Assembly: GCA_017857245.1 (NCBI GenBank)
Contig: JAFMDO010000002.1
Coordinates: 1-64,000, forward strand
Direction: 5' to 3'
Source of the DNA: Pontimonas sp.
Lineage (GTDB): Bacteria > Actinomycetota > Actinomycetes > Actinomycetales > Microbacteriaceae
DNA: 64,000 nt
In this document: piece after piece, positions 1 to 8,260 of the stretch
Layout of the letters: every line of letters begins with the position of its first letter
Numbering within the stretch: position 1 is the first letter of the stretch
Notes under the pieces: model-generated
The model's database searches: none
Seen by the model: only the letters and a program-made list of their open reading frames with translations
What the model was told of the DNA's origin: nothing
Made by a program: the position numbers and the translations under genes

Positions 1-1
1 T

Positions 2-166
2 GGCGTCTTCGACCACGCAGATATTGATCTGATTCGGAAGAGTGCTGGCGAGATTGGGCCGTTCGTGGAGGCCGGTCTTAGCCTGTGTGAGAATTTCCAG
101 TCTTCTAAGCCCATCGACGGGGAAGGACGCACCCGAGGGTCCGATGACGAATCGGCAATGGATTAG
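2..166 (+). CDS. C-terminal end of a small acidic protein of unknown function (partial, 5' end outside window)
   Basis: An open frame enters from the left edge and ends at TAG 164-166, giving 54 residues. It contains the stretch DIDLIRK...VEAGLSLCENF, which matches the C-terminal part of the next gene (DVDDIRK...LELGLSLCEYI), so the two are paralogous. The visible part is acidic (about 12 Asp/Glu against 5 Lys/Arg). I do not recognise the family. Its position just inside a tRNA half-site suggests cargo of an integrated element. The beginning of the gene cannot be seen, so domain content and start are unknown. Confidence 0.55.
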   Translation, partial: GVFDHADIDLIRKSAGEIGPFVEAGLSLCENFQSSKPIDGEGRTRGSDDESAMD

Positions 167-178
167 GACGACCCGTGC

Positions 179-505
179 TTGTTTGACTCCACAGGCTGGT
201 TCCTTGATGAGAAAGACGGTTGTATCGATCCGTGGCCATTCATCTCAACGAGTGGATCACTTCAATGCCTCGAATCGGCAGGGATCCCAGGAGCTCGTGA
301 GATTGTTTGGTCCACCTACTCCGACGCTGAGGGGCGCAAATGGTACGCGCTGAATGACACTGCAATCGCCGAGGCTCCGTTTTACGACTACTTGGACGTC
401 GATGACATTCGGAAGGACGATCCTGATGGTAGTAATGGATCAAAGCTCGACTTGGAGCCGCTCTTGGAGCTCGGTCTGAGCCTGTGTGAGTACATCCCAC
501 AGTAG
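179..505 (+). CDS. Small acidic hypothetical protein, tandem paralogue of the preceding gene
   Basis: This frame of 108 residues opens with TTG at 179, the only start-like codon after the upstream stop. It lies 12 bp behind the previous TAG and in the same reading frame. The protein is strongly acidic (about 22 Asp/Glu against 7 Lys/Arg), with several Trp and Tyr residues. Its last 40 residues repeat the end of the upstream gene (DDIRK and GLSLCE). A weak AGGA at 165-168 could serve the TTG start, but translation may instead depend on reinitiation, or the pair may be one gene broken by a stop. I recognise no family. Small acidic tandem paralogues are typical of immunity or anti-restriction proteins on mobile elements, but that is only an analogy. 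Confidence 0.5.
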   Translation: MFDSTGWFLDEKDGCIDPWPFISTSGSLQCLESAGIPGAREIVWSTYSDAEGRKWYALNDTAIAEAPFYDYLDVDDIRKDDPDGSNGSKLDLEPLLELGLSLCEYIPQ

Positions 506-511
506 CCACAG

Positions 512-536
512 TGGGACTCCTTTCTGGGACTCCTTT
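512..536 (+). repeat. 12-bp perfect direct repeat, period 13
   Basis: TGGGACTCCTTT occurs at 512-523 and again at 525-536, separated by one base. It lies just after the stop of the second acidic-protein gene and about 105 bp before the tRNA-Val half-site. The rest of 506-639 has no gene. It also holds an 8-bp inverted repeat, GTTCGCCT 554-561 and AGGCGAAC 609-616. Short direct repeats near an attachment core can be integrase arm sites; that role is not shown here. Confidence 0.6.
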
Positions 537-639
537 ATCTCAATTCCGCCAACGTTCGCCTGTGTCCAGGGGAGGCAAAAAAGAGGAAGTTACGGGGTTT
601 TCCGACAGAGGCGAACATCAGTGGACCCCATGCTTATAA

Positions 640-684
640 CTGACACGGAAGAGGTCACTGGTTCGATCCCAGTATCGCCCACCA
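640..684 (+). other. 3' half of a tRNA-Val(GAC) gene; probable attachment site (att) of an integrated element
   Basis: The segment reads as a tRNA from the anticodon loop to CCA. The loop is CTGACAC (640-646, anticodon GAC at 642-644). It is followed by the 3' anticodon stem GGAAG (647-651), variable loop AGGTC, and a perfect T arm ACTGG/CCAGT around TTCGATC (657-673). The acceptor strand ATCGCCC (674-680), discriminator A and encoded CCA (682-684) complete it. The expected 5' partner strands (GGGCGAT acceptor, D arm, CTTCC anticodon stem) are absent upstream, and TATAA stands where CTTCC should be. Tyrosine recombinases often integrate at the anticodon loop and leave such a 3' fragment at one end of the element. 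The intact gene should lie to the left, outside the window. Confidence 0.8.
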
Positions 685-705
685 TTCTTTGGCCAAGGGC
701 GCCAC

Positions 706-711
706 TAGGCT
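706..711 (+). promoter_or_regulatory. Probable -10 box of the thrS promoter
   Basis: TAGGCT fits the actinobacterial TANNNT -10 consensus. It lies between the tRNA half-site and thrS and would start transcription near 718, about 30 nt before the start codon. No convincing -35 box is visible. Confidence 0.4.
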
Positions 712-746
712 AGGTGGGCACCTGACAGCAATCGAAAGTGTTTTTT

Positions 747-2747
747 GTGACGATGGATAACTCCCCTCAAGCCGGCGTAATCGCCCCCGGTGGGCTCTCC
801 GGAGCGGAACTTTTCGATACCCCGGGTGTTGTGGCGGTGGAGTACGACGGCGCCTTGCATGATCTGTTCCTTCCGGTGCCAAAGGGTCTGGAAGTTAAGC
901 CCGTGATGATCACCTCTGAAGAGGGCCTTGAGATACTTCGACACTCGGCAGCCCACGTCGCAGCGCAGGCTGTTCAGGCAATCAATCCCGAGGCGAAACT
1001 GGGCATCGGCCCACCGGTCACGGATGGTTTCTACTACGACTTCGATGTGGCCGAGCCCTTCAGCCCCGAAGACCTCTCCACAATTGAAAAGGAAATGCAG
1101 CGCATTGTGAAGGCGGGTCAACGCTTTCAGCGCCGCGTGGTCACTGCTGAAGAAGCCCGTGCTGAGCTTGCTCACGAGCCTTACAAACTTGAACTAGTGG
1201 GTCTGAAAGATGTGGCCGGCCAGTCAGACTCCGGCGAAAGCGTTGAGGTCGGCGCTGGCGAATTGACCATCTACGACAACGTCGATTCGAAGACGGGGGA
1301 GACGGTCTGGAAGGACCTTTGTCGAGGCCCCCATGTTCCCTCGACTCGGATGTTGGGAAACGGCTGGAAACTCACACGACTGGCTGCCGCCTACTGGCGC
1401 GGCAATGATGCGAATCCCCAGCTGCAGAGGATTTATGGGACTGCGTGGGCGACCAAGGATGACCTTCGGGCTCACCTAGAGCGCCTCGAGGAAGCAGCAA
1501 AACGCGATCACCGGAAGCTCGGTCAAGAGCTGGATCTGTTTTCTTTCCCCGATGACATTGGGTCGGGTCTTGCCGTGTTCCATCCCAAGGGTGGGGTTAT
1601 TCGCAAGGTGATGGAAGATTATTCTCGCAAGCGCCATGAAGAAGCCGGGTATGAGTTCGTGTACACCCCGCACATCACAAAATCTGATCTTTTTGAAACT
1701 TCTGGCCATCTCTCCTGGTACAAAGACGGCATGTTTCCTCCCATGCGGATGGACGAGGTTCGCAATGAAGCGGGAGAAATCACGAAACCGGGCGTGGACT
1801 ACTACCTGAAACCGATGAACTGCCCCTTCCACATTCTTATCTACCGCTCCCGCCAGCGTTCTTACCGTGAGCTTCCGCTTCGGATGTTTGAATTCGGCGC
1901 GGTGTATCGGTATGAAAAATCCGGCGTCGTCCACGGCTTGACCCGGGTGCGAGGGCTCACGATGGATGACGCCCACATTTTTGTGACGGAAAAGGACTTG
2001 GAGCAGGAGCTCAAGGACCTGCTGGACTTCGTGTTGGGCTTGTTGGGCGATTTTGGACTGACAGATTTTTACCTCGAGCTTTCCACCAGAGATCCCGGCA
2101 GCGACAAGTTTGTGGGGGATGACGCGCTGTGGGAATCAGCCACCAAGACGCTCGCAGGCGTTGCGGAGTCCTCCGGGTTGACTCTGGTGCCCGACCCTGG
2201 CGGGGCCGCGTTTTATGGGCCAAAGATTTCGGTGCAGGCGAGGGACGCGATTGGCCGAAGCTGGCAAATGTCGACCATCCAGCTCGATTTCAACCTGCCC
2301 GAGCGTTTCGGCCTCGAGTACCAGGCCGATGATGGGTCTCGTCAAGCACCCATCATGATCCACCGGGCCTTATTCGGTTCGATTGAGCGATTCTTTGGTG
2401 TCTTGACCGAGCACTACGCCGGTGCATTTCCCGCATGGTTGTCTCCGGTTCAGGTGATGGGTATTCCGGTGGCAGAAGAGTTCGCCGACTACCTGGGTGA
2501 GTTTGTGAACACCCTCAAAAAGAGCGGGGTTCGTGCCCAGCTGGATGACTCTGATGAACGGATGCAGAAAAAGATTCGCACCCACACCAGGGGAAAGATT
2601 CCTTTTCTCCTGATTGCCGGGGAGGATGACCGCCAGGCAGGCGCCGTCAGTTTCCGATTCCGCGATGGGACGCAGCAGAACCAGGTCCCCCTGGCAGAAG
2701 CCACCGCCATGATTCTCGAGGCCATGAGGACCCCCCATGCCGGATGA
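747..2747 (+). CDS. thrS: Threonine-tRNA ligase
   Basis: Charges tRNA-Thr with threonine in the cytoplasm. The usual order is visible: an N-terminal TGS-like region, the second additional (editing) domain with HSAAH and CRGPH zinc-type motifs, the class II catalytic core with MNCPFH (zinc-binding Cys), motif 2 around [14 protein letters not shown] and motif 3 near [16 protein letters not shown], and a C-terminal anticodon-binding domain. Length (about 666 aa) is normal. Starts GTG738, GTG747 and ATG753 are in frame; GTG747 is preferred because GAAAG (734-738) sits 8 nt upstream. The 3' end overlaps the HIT gene by 11 bp, implying coupling. The same thrS-HIT-pdxS order is known in mycobacteria. 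Confidence 0.97.
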   Translation: MTMDNSPQAGVIAPGGLSGAELFDTPGVVAVEYDGALHDLFLPVPKGLEVKPVMITSEEGLEILRHSAAHVAAQAVQAINPEAKLGIGPPVTDGFYYDFDVAEPFSPEDLSTIEKEMQRIVKAGQRFQRRVVTAEEARAELAHEPYKLELVGLKDVAGQSDSGESVEVGAGELTIYDNVDSKTGETVWKDLCRGPHVPSTRMLGNGWKLTRLAAAYWRGNDANPQLQRIYGTAWATKDDLRAHLERLEEAAKRDHRKLGQELDLFSFPDDIGSGLAVFHPKGGVIRKVMEDYSRKRHEEAGYEFVYTPHITKSDLFETSGHLSWYKDGMFPPMRMDEVRNEAGEITKPGVDYYLKPMNCPFHILIYRSRQRSYRELPLRMFEFGAVYRYEKSGVVHGLTRVRGLTMDDAHIFVTEKDLEQELKDLLDFVLGLLGDFGLTDFYLELSTRDPGSDKFVGDDALWESATKTLAGVAESSGLTLVPDPGGAAFYGPKISVQARDAIGRSWQMSTIQLDFNLPERFGLEYQADDGSRQAPIMIHRALFGSIERFFGVLTEHYAGAFPAWLSPVQVMGIPVAEEFADYLGEFVNTLKKSGVRAQLDDSDERMQKKIRTHTRGKIPFLLIAGEDDRQAGAVSFRFRDGTQQNQVPLAEATAMILEAMRTPHAG

Positions 2748-3300
2748 CGCACCGGGTGTGCAGCCGATAGACCCCTCCGGGCTGCCAGGAGTCCCTGACG
2801 CTTTCCAGCGACTGTGGACACCACACCGGATGGCCTACCTCACGGGCGAAGATCGCGCTCCCGATGCTGGGTGTGTTTTTTGTGTCGCGCCGGGCATGGC
2901 TGAAGATGACTCACTGGTTGTTGCCAGGGGAGAGCTGGCCTATGTGGTCCTCAATCTCTATCCCTACAACGCCGGGCACCTTCTGATCTCGCCGTATCGT
3001 CATGTTGCGAATTATGACGACCTCACACCGGAGGAAATGGCGGAGATTTCGAGGTTGATGCAGGACGCGATTCGAGCACTTCGCGCGGTGTCTGGTGCCC
3101 AAGGTTTCAACATGGGAATTAACCAGGGCAGTATTGCTGGCGCGGGAATAGAGGCCCACCTTCACCAGCATGTGGTTCCCCGGTGGGGCCAAGATTCCAA
3201 CTTCTTCCCCATCATCGCCCGCACTAAAGCCATTCCCCAAATTCTGGGGGAGATGCGAAACCAGCTGCGCGCCGGATGGCCTTCAGGTTCCACCCGTTAG
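2737..3300 (+). CDS. HIT-family protein, probable diadenosine tetraphosphate phosphorylase-like hydrolase
   Basis: Histidine triad nucleotide-binding protein of 187 aa. The HIT motif HLHQHVVPR carries the catalytic histidines, and the N-terminal half has the family's [19 protein letters not shown] segment. A Cys pair near FCVAPG resembles the zinc site of the actinobacterial subfamily. The actinobacterial orthologue downstream of thrS (Rv2613c in Mycobacterium tuberculosis) is an Ap4A phosphorylase, so this reaction is likely but inferred. ATG 2737 overlaps thrS. In mycobacteria pgsA and mannosyltransferase genes follow; here pdxS follows directly. Confidence 0.9.
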   Translation: MPDDAPGVQPIDPSGLPGVPDAFQRLWTPHRMAYLTGEDRAPDAGCVFCVAPGMAEDDSLVVARGELAYVVLNLYPYNAGHLLISPYRHVANYDDLTPEEMAEISRLMQDAIRALRAVSGAQGFNMGINQGSIAGAGIEAHLHQHVVPRWGQDSNFFPIIARTKAIPQILGEMRNQLRAGWPSGSTR

Positions 3301-3332
3301 ACTTTTCACGCTCCTAGAGAGCATCTTTTTAC

Positions 3333-3338
3333 TAGCGT
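3333..3338 (+). promoter_or_regulatory. Probable -10 box of the pdxS promoter
   Basis: TAGCGT lies in the 60-bp gap after the HIT gene, followed by a GAGAGGAA ribosome binding site (about 3343-3350) before ATG 3361. A 4-bp stem GCTC/GAGC at 3310-3322 followed by a T run lies just upstream, but is too short to call a terminator with confidence. Confidence 0.35.
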
Positions 3339-3360
3339 TATCGAGAGGAACACATCGCCC

Positions 3361-4263
3361 ATGAGCGAGAAGAACAGCGCACCAAAGGCCGGGACTGCTC
3401 GAGTTAAGAGAGGCCTTGCGGAGATGCTGAAAGGCGGCGTCATCATGGATGTCGTCACTCCAGAACAGGCCAGGATTGCCGAAGACGCCGGAGCCGTCGC
3501 TGTCATGGCATTGGAGCGGGTTCCCGCGGATATTCGAGCCGAAGGCGGAGTCGCTCGGATGAGTGACCCGGATTTGATTCAGGGCATCATCGACACGGTG
3601 TCGATTCCCGTAATGGCAAAAGCTCGTATCGGTCACTTCGTGGAAGCCCAGATTTTGGAATCGCTCAAAGTCGATTACATCGACGAATCCGAAGTTCTTA
3701 GCCCTGCGGACTACGTCAACCACATCGAAAAGTGGGGCTTCACCGTTCCGTTCGTGTGTGGGGCGACGAACCTGGGCGAAGCGCTCCGTCGCGTCAACGA
3801 GGGCGCGGCAATGGTGCGTTCCAAAGGTGAAGCGGGAACTGGTGACGTCTCTGAAGCGACCAAGCACCTGCGCACAATCTTCGGAGAAATTCGCCAGCTT
3901 CAGGCCATGAGCCCTGATGAGCTTTATGTTGCCGCTAAAAATCACCAGGCACCGTATGACCTGATTGTGGAGGTTGCGCAGACCGGAAAGCTTCCCGTGG
4001 TGATGTTCACCGCCGGCGGGATCGCGACGCCTGCGGATGCGGCGATGATGATGCAGCTCGGTGCTGATGGCGTCTTCGTGGGATCAGGAATCTTCAAATC
4101 CGGTAACCCTGCAGAGCGCGCCGCTGCGATCGTGAAAGCAACGGCGCAGTTCCGCGACGCATCCGTTGTCGCCGACGCTTCACGCGGTTTGGGTGAGGCA
4201 ATGGTGGGGATTAACGTCTCCGACCTGCCCGCACCGCACCGCCTCGCCGAGCGTGGCTGGTAA
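3361..4263 (+). CDS. pdxS: Pyridoxal 5'-phosphate synthase, lyase subunit PdxS
   Basis: Makes PLP from ribose 5-phosphate, glyceraldehyde 3-phosphate and the ammonia delivered by PdxT. The 300-aa length is normal. The TIM-barrel core has the typical segments [36 protein letters not shown] (first Schiff-base Lys region) and SKGEAGTGD (second Lys and phosphate-binding loop), ending with the GLGEAMVGI motif. ATG 3361 is supported by a GAGAGGAA site upstream. The end overlaps the pdxT start by 11 bp, as expected for two subunits of one complex. Confidence 0.97.
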   Translation: MSEKNSAPKAGTARVKRGLAEMLKGGVIMDVVTPEQARIAEDAGAVAVMALERVPADIRAEGGVARMSDPDLIQGIIDTVSIPVMAKARIGHFVEAQILESLKVDYIDESEVLSPADYVNHIEKWGFTVPFVCGATNLGEALRRVNEGAAMVRSKGEAGTGDVSEATKHLRTIFGEIRQLQAMSPDELYVAAKNHQAPYDLIVEVAQTGKLPVVMFTAGGIATPADAAMMMQLGADGVFVGSGIFKSGNPAERAAAIVKATAQFRDASVVADASRGLGEAMVGINVSDLPAPHRLAERGW

Positions 4264-4873
4264 TACGCCAACGATTGGGGTTCTCGCCCTCCAGGGCGAT
4301 GTGGCCGAACACGAAGCAGTGCTTCGCGAATTGGGCGCCACCACCATCCAGGTAAGAAACGCGTCTGACCTGGATGGTCTAGACGGTCTCGTGTTGCCTG
4401 GTGGCGAATCCAGTGTGATGGACAAGCTCCTTCGGATATGTGGTCTTCGGGACCCGCTAAGAGAGGGTATTCGTGCTGGTTTGCCGGTACTGGGGACCTG
4501 CGCGGGATTGATCTTGCTGGCCGAAAACATCGAGGGTGCCATTTCTGGGCAAGAGACACTGGGCGGTCTCGATGTGACCGTTGCGAGGAATGCCTTTGGC
4601 TCTCAGGTGGTGTCCCACGAGGCCACGATCGCTGTGGAGGGAATTGAGGGGCCACCGTTGGACGTGCTCTTTATCCGCGCCCCAGTGGTGACGCGAGTTG
4701 GACCGGGAGTCCGGGTGATTGCCACCTTGGAGGATGGCAGCGTGGTGGGTGTGGCGACAGAAACTCTTCTGGGCGTGGCTTTCCACCCCGAAGTTTCCGG
4801 GGATAACCGCCTCCACAAGATGTTTCTCCACGACATGGTGCGCTCCCGTGTCTCACCACCCGCCCGGCGTTAA
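4253..4873 (+). CDS. pdxT: Pyridoxal 5'-phosphate synthase, glutaminase subunit PdxT
   Basis: Class I-type glutamine amidotransferase that passes ammonia to PdxS. Visible motifs are [25 protein letters not shown], the nucleophile elbow LGTCAGL, and the catalytic His-Glu in [13 protein letters not shown] chose GTG 4253 (about 206 aa), because it gives the family's normal N-terminus [15 protein letters not shown]; the frame is open further upstream to 4166 but that part lies inside pdxS. The 11-bp overlap with pdxS supports translational coupling. Confidence 0.95.
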   Translation: MAGNTPTIGVLALQGDVAEHEAVLRELGATTIQVRNASDLDGLDGLVLPGGESSVMDKLLRICGLRDPLREGIRAGLPVLGTCAGLILLAENIEGAISGQETLGGLDVTVARNAFGSQVVSHEATIAVEGIEGPPLDVLFIRAPVVTRVGPGVRVIATLEDGSVVGVATETLLGVAFHPEVSGDNRLHKMFLHDMVRSRVSPPARR

Positions 4874-4876
4874 GAT
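4871..4876 (+). promoter_or_regulatory. Probable -10 box of the yebC-ruvCAB promoter
   Basis: TAAGAT begins at the pdxT stop codon and sits about 24 bp before ATG 4900. AAGGGAG (about 4889-4894) provides a ribosome binding site. No clear -35 box. Confidence 0.35.
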
Positions 4877-4899
4877 GGGTGTGCGATCAAGGGAGCATA

Positions 4900-5661
4900 A
4901 TGTCAGGTCACTCTAAGTGGGCAACAACGAAACACAAGAAGGCGATCATCGATTCTCGGCGTGCAAAATCTTTCGCCAAGTTGATAAAAAACATTGAGGT
5001 GGCCGCGAAAATTGGCGGCCCCGATATCGCCGGTAATCCCACCCTCGCTGACGCTATCCAGAAGGCTAAGAAGACTTCTGTTCCCAATGACAACATCGAC
5101 CGCGCCGTTAAGCGCGGCGGTGGCCTGTCGGGAGAAACCATTGACTACCAGACGATTATGTATGAAGGGTATGGCCCCGGTGGTGTCGCACTCCTCATTG
5201 AGTGTCTGACCGACAACCGCAACAGAGCGGCCGCTGAGGTTCGCACGATCATGTCGCGTAACGGCGGACAGATGGCCGACCCGGGCAGTGTCGCATACAA
5301 CTTTTCCCGCAAGGGAGTTGTGTCCGTCTCGAAGGCCGACGGGCTGACCGAAGACGATGTTTTGCTCGCCGTCCTGGAAGCGGGCGCCGAGGAAGTCATT
5401 GACCGTGGTGGGGGATTCGAGGTCATCACCGATCCTTCACAGCTGGTTGAAGCGAGAAAAGCCATTCAAGAAGCGGGTATCGACTATGACGCAGCGGAAG
5501 CAGAGTTTCTCGCGACCGTCAGCGTGGAGCCAGATCTCGACGGCGCAAAAAAGGTAATGGCTCTCGTGGAAGCTCTTGAAGACTGTGACGATGTGCAGAG
5601 TGTCTTTACCAACATGGATCTCCCCCCGGAACTCTCTGCAGCGCTCGAAGAGTCTGACTAG
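4900..5661 (+). CDS. YebC/PmpR family protein
   Basis: Member of the TACO1/YebC family: DNA-binding regulators or translation factors, depending on the member. The N-terminus [15 protein letters not shown] and the DxxRAKxFxKL segment are diagnostic, and the length of 253 aa is normal. ATG 4900 has an AAGGGAG site at the right distance; an in-frame GTG at 4879 is less likely. It stands directly upstream of ruvCAB, the common bacterial arrangement. Confidence 0.95.
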   Translation: MSGHSKWATTKHKKAIIDSRRAKSFAKLIKNIEVAAKIGGPDIAGNPTLADAIQKAKKTSVPNDNIDRAVKRGGGLSGETIDYQTIMYEGYGPGGVALLIECLTDNRNRAAAEVRTIMSRNGGQMADPGSVAYNFSRKGVVSVSKADGLTEDDVLLAVLEAGAEEVIDRGGGFEVITDPSQLVEARKAIQEAGIDYDAAEAEFLATVSVEPDLDGAKKVMALVEALEDCDDVQSVFTNMDLPPELSAALEESD

Positions 5662-5670
5662 GACCCACCG

Positions 5671-6240
5671 ATGACCACCATCCTCGGTGTTGACCCTGGC
5701 CTCACCAGGCTCGGTGTGGGGATTATCACCAAGGGCGCGGGTCGTTCGGTGTCGCTCGTGCACGTCGATGTTTATCGCACCGCCATCACGGACCGCACCG
5801 AAGAGCGCCTGGGTGCGCTCTCACGAGCATTGGGGGAGTTGATGGACCAATACACCCCAGACCTGGTTGCTGTGGAAAGGGTTTTTGCCCAACACAATCT
5901 GCGCACGGTCATGGGGACAGCGCAGGTGAGCGGGGTGGTGCTGGCCCTCGCGAACGCGCGCGGTATTGCCGTGTCGATGAGGACCCCGAGCGAGGTTAAA
6001 GCAGCGGTGACGGGGCAGGGTCGCGCCACGAAAAACCAAGTAGGGACGATGGTGCAGCGCATTCTCGGTCTGGATTCCATACCTCAGCCCGCAGATGCAG
6101 CAGATGCCCTAGCCCTCGCGATTACCGAGGCCTGGCGTGGCGTCGCCCCCGCTGCAAGCCCCACGGCTGGAGAGACACCCGCGCAGCAGGCGTGGCGAGA
6201 GGCAGAAGCACGAGCGAAGCGACCTAAGCTGGCACCGTGA
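5671..6240 (+). CDS. ruvC: Crossover junction endodeoxyribonuclease RuvC
   Basis: Resolves Holliday junctions together with RuvAB. Acidic active-site residues are seen in GVDPGLTRLG (first Asp), AVERVF (Glu) and DAADALALAI (paired Asp near the end), and TGQGRATKNQV is the usual central motif. 189 aa, normal. A C-terminal tail of about 30 residues rich in Ala, Glu and Lys follows the conserved core. The end overlaps ruvA by 4 bp (GTGA). Confidence 0.96.
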   Translation: MTTILGVDPGLTRLGVGIITKGAGRSVSLVHVDVYRTAITDRTEERLGALSRALGELMDQYTPDLVAVERVFAQHNLRTVMGTAQVSGVVLALANARGIAVSMRTPSEVKAAVTGQGRATKNQVGTMVQRILGLDSIPQPADAADALALAITEAWRGVAPAASPTAGETPAQQAWREAEARAKRPKLAP

Positions 6241-6860
6241 TTGCAACGCTGAGGGGAACCATTGCGTCCCGGGCGGGTGCAGAGCTCGTCATCGAGGTTT
6301 CGGGTATTGGATACCTGGTCTTGGTGCCGGAGCGGACAGCAGCCACCCTTGCGCTGGGCGAAACACTTCTCGTCCACACCGCCATGATTGTCCGCGACGA
6401 CCACGTAGCACTGTTTGGTTTTGACACTTCGGAGGAACTCGGGATTTTCGGTCTACTCCGAGGAGTGGGCGGCGTGGGGCCGAAGTCTGCCATGGCGATT
6501 TTGAGTCAGATGAGTATCGATGACATTAGCGACGCGGTGGTGTCTGAAAATGACGGCGCGTTCCGGGCAGTGAGCGGAATTGGTCCAAAGACCGCAAAAC
6601 TCATCGTGTTGTCCCTCCAGGGATCCTTCGACGAGAGGGCACCTCGAGCGACACCCACCACGGCCTATTCGATTGAAGAAGCCGTGCGTCACAGCGTGGT
6701 GGGCGCACTGACCGGTCTCGGATGGCCAGAGAAGGTGGCGAAAGACGGTGTTGCTGGCGCCCTTGCCGACCTCGGCGGAGCACCTGTGGATGCAGCAGAC
6801 CTGCTGCGCAGCGCCCTCACTATTCTGGGACCCCCAACTAATCGGGAGGTCAGATCGTGA
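6237..6860 (+). CDS. ruvA: Holliday junction branch migration protein RuvA
   Basis: Binds four-way junctions and loads RuvB. The N-terminal OB fold begins [10 protein letters not shown]. The helix-hairpin-helix signatures [14 protein letters not shown] and [14 protein letters not shown] are clear, and a C-terminal three-helix domain (about residues 140-205) contacts RuvB. 207 aa. GTG 6237 overlaps the ruvC stop; the 3' end overlaps ruvB by 4 bp. Confidence 0.96.
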   Translation: MIATLRGTIASRAGAELVIEVSGIGYLVLVPERTAATLALGETLLVHTAMIVRDDHVALFGFDTSEELGIFGLLRGVGGVGPKSAMAILSQMSIDDISDAVVSENDGAFRAVSGIGPKTAKLIVLSLQGSFDERAPRATPTTAYSIEEAVRHSVVGALTGLGWPEKVAKDGVAGALADLGGAPVDAADLLRSALTILGPPTNREVRS

Positions 6861-7867
6861 GCGATGAACCGGCGCGAGAAGAAGTCGAATCTGTGGGTGA
6901 AATTCAGTTTGAGGGTGCACTTCGCCCGAAAAATCTTGGTGAATTTGTAGGTCAAGAGAAGGCCCGGAAGCAGCTTGTGCTCTTGCTTGAGGCTGCCGCC
7001 CAACAGGCCCGAACTCCCGATCACATCCTGCTTTCCGGCCCGCCGGGCCTCGGGAAAACAACGCTTGCAATGATCGTGGCCGAAGAAACCGGACAGGCCC
7101 TCCGGATCACCAGCGGTCCTGCCATCAACCACGCGGGTGACCTTGCCGCGGTTCTCTCCTCCCTGATGCCGGGTGAAATTCTCTTTATCGATGAAATTCA
7201 CCGAATGGCGCGTCCCGCTGAAGAGATGTTGTATCTCGCTATGGAGGACTTTCGGATCGACATCATGGTGGGAAAGGGTGCCGGGGCGACCACGCTCCCT
7301 CTGGATATCGCGCCGTTCACTCTGGTGGGCGCCACCACCAGGTCGGGCTTGCTGCCAGGCCCCCTAAGAGACCGGTTTGGCTTTACGGCACACTTGGAGT
7401 TTTATTCCCACGAGGAGCTCACCGAGGTGGTGACGCGGTCGGCAGCGGTCTTGGGGATTGCGTGGCCGCGGGAGGCCCTCTCAGAAATCGCTTTGCGATC
7501 CCGGGGCACACCGCGCATTGCGAACCGCCTGCTGCGCCGCGTGCGGGACTTCGTGCTTGTCAGGGAGCGCGCACCGGACGTTTCCTCGGTGCAAGATGCC
7601 TTAGAGCTCTACGACGTGGATGAGTTGGGCCTGGACCGGCTCGACCGTGTGGTTCTTGAAGCATTGATTGTTCGCTTTGGTGGTGGACCGGTGGGCTTGG
7701 GGACGTTATCGGTGTCGGTGGGGGAAGAGCCAGAGACCATCGAATCGGTAGTGGAGCCTTTCCTCGTTCGCCAGGGGTTTATTCAACGAACCCCCCGGGG
7801 TCGGATGGCCACCCCTGGCGCGTACGCACACCTCGGCCACAAAGCACCGGTCAGGAATGACCTATAG
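6857..7867 (+). CDS. ruvB: Holliday junction branch migration ATPase RuvB
   Basis: Hexameric AAA+ motor of the RuvABC resolvasome. Walker A is [11 protein letters not shown] and Walker B is [26 protein letters not shown] carries sensor I and the arginine finger, and a winged-helix end follows ([18 protein letters not shown]). 336 aa, normal. GTG 6857 overlaps ruvA. Its TAG stop lies within a TATAGT promoter box for the next gene. Confidence 0.97.
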   Translation: MSDEPAREEVESVGEIQFEGALRPKNLGEFVGQEKARKQLVLLLEAAAQQARTPDHILLSGPPGLGKTTLAMIVAEETGQALRITSGPAINHAGDLAAVLSSLMPGEILFIDEIHRMARPAEEMLYLAMEDFRIDIMVGKGAGATTLPLDIAPFTLVGATTRSGLLPGPLRDRFGFTAHLEFYSHEELTEVVTRSAAVLGIAWPREALSEIALRSRGTPRIANRLLRRVRDFVLVRERAPDVSSVQDALELYDVDELGLDRLDRVVLEALIVRFGGGPVGLGTLSVSVGEEPETIESVVEPFLVRQGFIQRTPRGRMATPGAYAHLGHKAPVRNDL

Positions 7868-7868
7868 T
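7863..7868 (+). promoter_or_regulatory. Probable -10 box of the yajC-secDF promoter
   Basis: TATAGT is close to the ideal -10 box. It overlaps the ruvB stop codon and would start transcription near 7875, giving a leader of about 47 nt that ends in a GAAAGG ribosome binding site before ATG 7922. No clear -35 box. Confidence 0.45.
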
Positions 7869-7921
7869 TGGGGGGGTAGCGCGCCTACTTCAGACCCACA
7901 ACGAAAGGCTGTCGGTTAGCC

Positions 7922-8233
7922 ATGGATCCAATTTCACTCTTTATGATCGCAATCCTCGGATTGCTTATTTTCTTCATGGTTCGCAACTCCAGGAAGCAGA
8001 AAGTCACGCAGCAGGAGCTCGCTGAAAAGTTGAAGCCTGGCGCTGAGGTTATGACCTCGTTTGGTTTGTTCGCCACCGTCATCGCGATGGATGACGACAC
8101 CAACGTGGCAACCCTTGATGTCGGCAAAGGTGTTGAAATTAGGGTCCATCGTCAGGTGTTGACCAAAATAGTGGAGGAAGAGGTGCTCGAAGAAACCTCT
8201 GCCGAGGACTCTTCGGCCGCTGAAAAGTCCTAG
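7922..8233 (+). CDS. yajC: Preprotein translocase subunit YajC
   Basis: Small accessory membrane protein of the SecDF-YajC complex. One transmembrane helix is seen at about residues 5-20 (SLFMIAILGLLIFFMV), followed by the basic stretch RNSRKQK and the typical KPGAEVMTSFGLFATV segment. The end is very acidic. 103 aa. It is followed after 27 bp by secD, the normal operon order. Confidence 0.94.
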   Translation: MDPISLFMIAILGLLIFFMVRNSRKQKVTQQELAEKLKPGAEVMTSFGLFATVIAMDDDTNVATLDVGKGVEIRVHRQVLTKIVEEEVLEETSAEDSSAAEKS

Positions 8234-8260
8234 CACCCCCTCTTTTTAGAAAGTTTTCCC

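Noticed and set aside
608..684. A complete tRNA gene upstream of thrS
   Set aside because: The T arm, acceptor 3' strand and anticodon loop are perfect, but the 76-nt window has no GGGCGAT 5' strand, D arm or 5' anticodon stem, so only a half gene exists.
3310..3330. Intrinsic terminator after the HIT gene (GCTC/GAGC stem followed by a T run)
   Set aside because: The stem is only 4 bp and the T run lies directly before a promoter-like box; too weak to annotate.
3283..3945. Minus-strand open frame of 220 codons opposite pdxS
   Set aside because: Antisense to a highly conserved gene; an open frame by codon bias only.
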